The position numbers and the translations under genes are program-made. 52,312 nt of DNA from the NCBI RefSeq assembly GCF_900128475.1, contig NZ_LT635833.1:51436-103747 (forward strand). The letters are read 5' to 3'. Shown one piece after another: positions 50,077 through 52,312 of this stretch. The stretch comes from Mediterranea massiliensis (GTDB taxonomy: Bacteria; Bacteroidota; Bacteroidia; Bacteroidales; Bacteroidaceae). Position 1 is the first letter of the stretch, and each line of letters opens with the position of its first letter. The notes below the pieces were generated by a model. It saw only the letters and a program-made list of their open reading frames with translations, did not search any database and was not told where the DNA came from.

Positions 50077-50850
50077 ATGAGAATATTGATCCTCGGAGCC
50101 GGAAAGATGGGCTCCTTCTTCAACGATGTACTGAGTTTCCAGCACGAGACGGCCGTGTACGACGTCAACCCGCACCAGCTGCGCTTCGTCTACAACACCT
50201 ACCGCTTCACCACGCTGGACGAGATAAAAGATTTTGAACCCGAACTGGTAATCAACGCCGCCACGGTGAAGTACACCCTCGACGCTTTCCGCCAGGTGCT
50301 GCCCGTGCTGCCCAAGGACTGCATCCTGAGCGACATCGCTTCGGTGAAGACCGGACTGAAGGCCTTCTACAAGGAAAGCGGCTTCCGCTACGTGTCCACG
50401 CACCCCATGTTCGGACCGACATTCGCCAGCCTCAACAACCTGAGCGAGGAAAATGCCATCATCATCACCGAAGGCGACCACCTGGGCCGCATCTTCTTCA
50501 AGGACCTCTACCAGACGCTGAAGCTGAACATCTTCGAATATACCTTCGACGAACACGACGAGACGGTAGCCTACTCGCTGTCCATCCCCTTCGTGTCGAC
50601 CTTTGTCTTCGCCGCGGTGATGAAACACCAGGATGCGCCGGGCACCACCTTCAAGAAGCACATGGCCATTGCCCGCGGCCTGCTGAACGAAGACGACTAC
50701 CTGCTGCAGGAAATCCTCTTCAACCCCCGCACGCCCGCCCAGGTGGCCAACATCCGCACGGAGCTGAAAAACCTGCTCGAAATCATCGAGAAGAAGGACG
50801 CCGACGGCATGAAGCAGTATCTCACCAAGATTCGCGAGAACATCAAATAG
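50077..50850 (+). CDS. tyrA: Prephenate dehydrogenase
   Basis: A 257-residue NAD(P)-dependent enzyme oxidising prephenate to 4-hydroxyphenylpyruvate, the Tyr branch. The Rossmann motif GAGKMG is at 7-12, and the family motif HPMFGP at 109-114 with SDIASVKTGL before it. A helical C-terminal domain follows. It has no ACT or mutase domain. It is last in the operon, so one attenuator would govern both Phe and Tyr branches. Confidence 0.94.
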   Translation: MRILILGAGKMGSFFNDVLSFQHETAVYDVNPHQLRFVYNTYRFTTLDEIKDFEPELVINAATVKYTLDAFRQVLPVLPKDCILSDIASVKTGLKAFYKESGFRYVSTHPMFGPTFASLNNLSEENAIIITEGDHLGRIFFKDLYQTLKLNIFEYTFDEHDETVAYSLSIPFVSTFVFAAVMKHQDAPGTTFKKHMAIARGLLNEDDYLLQEILFNPRTPAQVANIRTELKNLLEIIEKKDADGMKQYLTKIRENIK

Positions 50851-50876
50851 GGATGCACAAGGCTGGGCGACGGACG

Positions 50877-50891
50877 TAAAGTGCCACTTTA
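50877..50891. promoter_or_regulatory. 15-bp palindrome between tyrA and dnaG
   Basis: TAAAGTG-C-CACTTTA is a perfect 7-bp inverted repeat, 27 bp after the tyrA stop and 36 bp upstream of the dnaG -7 box. It is too short in stem and T-run for a clear terminator; an operator for dnaG is possible. Confidence 0.4.
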
Positions 50892-50927
50892 TGCTCCCCC
50901 AGTGACACATTATCCGAAAATAACCCG

Positions 50928-50935
50928 TAACTTTG
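50928..50935 (+). promoter_or_regulatory. -7 box of dnaG
   Basis: TAACTTTG ends 9 nt before the dnaG ATG, so the transcript would have a leader of only a few bases. No good -33 is seen. Confidence 0.5.
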
Positions 50936-50944
50936 TCCTCCGCA

Positions 50945-52312
50945 ATGATAGACCAAGCCACCATAGACCGGATTATGGACGCGGCGCAGATTTACGACGT
51001 CGTGTCGGACTTCGTGACCCTGCGCAAGCGCGGCGTCAACTACGTGGGCCTCTGTCCCTTCCACGACGACAAGACGCCCTCGTTCTACGTCTCGCCCGCC
51101 AAGGGGCTCTGCAAATGCTTCGCCTGCGGCAAAGGGGGCAACGCTGTCCATTTCATCATGGAGCACGAACAGCTCACCTATCCCGAGGCCCTGCGCTTCC
51201 TGGCCAAGAAATACGGCATCGAAATCAAGGAACGCGAACTGACGGGCGAAGAAAAGGCCGCACAGAGCGAGCGCGAGAGCCTGTTCGTGGTCAACCAGTG
51301 GGCCAACGACTACTTCCGCCGCACCCTGCGGCAGACCGAGGAAGGACGCAACATCGGCATGGCCTACTTCCGGAGCCGCGGCTTCCGCGACGACATCATC
51401 GAGAAGTTCCAGCTGGGCTACTGCACCGAGAGCCACGACGCCATGGCCCGCGAGGCACTCAGCAAGGGTTACAAGAAGGAATACCTGGTGAAGACCGGCC
51501 TCTGCTACGAGACGGACGACCACCGCCTGCGCGACCGTTTCTGGGGACGCGTCATCTTTCCCGTCCACACGCTTAGCGGCAAGGTGGTAGCCTTCGGCGG
51601 ACGCGTACTGGCCGCCGCTACCAAGGGTGTGAAGGTGAAGTACGTCAACTCGCCCGAATCGGAAATCTACCACAAGAGCAACGAACTCTACGGCATGTAC
51701 CAGGCCAAGCAGGCCATCGTCAAGCAGGACCGCTGCTACCTGGTGGAAGGCTACACGGACGTCATCTCCATGCACCAGAGCGGAGTGGAGAACGTGGTGG
51801 CCTCATCGGGCACGGCACTCACCACGCAGCAGATCAAGATGATACACCGCTTCACCAACAACCTGACGGTGCTCTACGACGGCGATGCGGCGGGCATCAA
51901 GGCCTCTCTGCGCGGCATCGACATGCTGCTCGAAGAGGGAATGAACATCAAGGTATGCCTCCTGCCCGACGGCGACGACCCCGACTCCTATGCCCGCAAG
52001 CACAACTCTACCGAGTTCCAGGACTTCATCAAGGAGCACGAGACGGACTTCATCCGCTTCAAGACCAACCTGCTGATGGAGGATGCCGGCCAGGACCCCA
52101 TCCGCCGGGCCGAGCTCATCAGCAACATCGTGCAAAGCATCTCGGTCATCCCCGAAGCCATCGTGCGCGACGTCTACATCAAGGAATGTGCCCAACTGCT
52201 ACACGTGGAAGACCGCCTGCTCGTGTCTGAAGTGGCCAAACGCCGTGAGAAAGAAGCCGAACGCAAGGCCGAACAGCGCGAACGCGAGCGCCGCCGGACG
52301 ACGGCCGACGCC
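50945..52312 (+). CDS. dnaG: DNA primase (3' end outside window)
   Basis: Open from ATG 50945 to the window edge, 456 codons. The N-terminal CHC2 zinc finger has Cys37, His40, Cys58 and Cys61 (CPFH...CFAC) with the DDKTPSF motif. The RNA polymerase core follows (YFRSRGFRDDIIEKFQLGY, RVIFPVHTLSGKVVAFGGR). The TOPRIM part has YLVEGYTDVISMHQSG and LYDGDAAGIKAS. The sequence ends in a charged Arg/Glu-rich stretch before the missing helicase-interaction domain. It synthesises RNA primers for replication. It is unlikely to depend on the Phe/Tyr operon, as it has its own -7 box. Confidence 0.96.
   Translation, partial: MIDQATIDRIMDAAQIYDVVSDFVTLRKRGVNYVGLCPFHDDKTPSFYVSPAKGLCKCFACGKGGNAVHFIMEHEQLTYPEALRFLAKKYGIEIKERELTGEEKAAQSERESLFVVNQWANDYFRRTLRQTEEGRNIGMAYFRSRGFRDDIIEKFQLGYCTESHDAMAREALSKGYKKEYLVKTGLCYETDDHRLRDRFWGRVIFPVHTLSGKVVAFGGRVLAAATKGVKVKYVNSPESEIYHKSNELYGMYQAKQAIVKQDRCYLVEGYTDVISMHQSGVENVVASSGTALTTQQIKMIHRFTNNLTVLYDGDAAGIKASLRGIDMLLEEGMNIKVCLLPDGDDPDSYARKHNSTEFQDFIKEHETDFIRFKTNLLMEDAGQDPIRRAELISNIVQSISVIPEAIVRDVYIKECAQLLHVEDRLLVSEVAKRREKEAERKAEQRERERRRTTADA

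Overview
The window is a chromosomal segment from a high-GC member of the Bacteroidales, probably near Bacteroidaceae. The evidence is threefold: many promoters of the Bacteroidota type (TTTG about 18-21 nt upstream of TAnnTTTG); families typical of this group (DUF349, DUF5683, DUF2027-Smr, NigD-like lipoprotein, six-bladed beta-propeller lipoprotein); and gene order familiar from the group (rsmA-mgtE, rsfS-ftsH-cdsA, lpxB-surE, parA-parB-DUF5683-mltD-spoT, MerR-M23-alaS). No database search was possible, so all names rest on motifs read by eye.

Layout. 1-6.5 kb (minus strand) is a respiratory or iron/haem accessory block: porin-like barrel, imelysin-like lipoprotein, di-haem c-type peroxidase-like lipoprotein, and the start of a ResB/Ccs1 cytochrome c maturation protein. 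A complete 1.3-kb IS4-family element with a 10-bp target duplication splits it. 6.5-11.6 kb (minus) is an operon of an SPFH membrane protein, two small membrane proteins, an alpha/beta hydrolase, an Arc-like DNA-binding protein and an S41 peptidase. 12-17.6 kb carries a flippase-like membrane protein, rsmA, mgtE and a DUF349 protein, then tRNA-Gln. 18-21.5 kb is rsfS-ftsH-cdsA. 21.5-25 kb has a NigD-like lipoprotein, lpxB, surE and a DUF456 protein. 25.4-31.7 kb is parA-parB-DUF5683-mltD followed by spoT. 31.7-38 kb is MerR, M23 peptidase, alaS, a DUF2027-Smr protein and yaaA. 38-40.5 kb is a decayed, repeat-rich island with two gene remnants. 40.5-46.4 kb is recJ, recQ, a TPR protein and an oxidoreductase. 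46.4-50.9 kb is a Phe/Tyr biosynthesis operon (pheA, aminotransferase, DAHP synthase-chorismate mutase, tyrA). The window ends inside dnaG.

Two things stand out. First, the Phe/Tyr operon is preceded by a 28-codon leader peptide with 11 Phe or Tyr residues among codons 4-16, followed by mutually exclusive antiterminator and terminator hairpins: a textbook layout for ribosome-mediated attenuation, in a phylum where it is little described. Second, many intergenic spaces hold one class of element: inverted arms built of short tandem repeats (periods 7, 8 or 9 bp), often around a nested palindromic core. Arm sequence differs between elements, while two of them share a core of about 70 bp. These repeats extend into the ends of several genes and occupy every gene junction of the Phe/Tyr operon.
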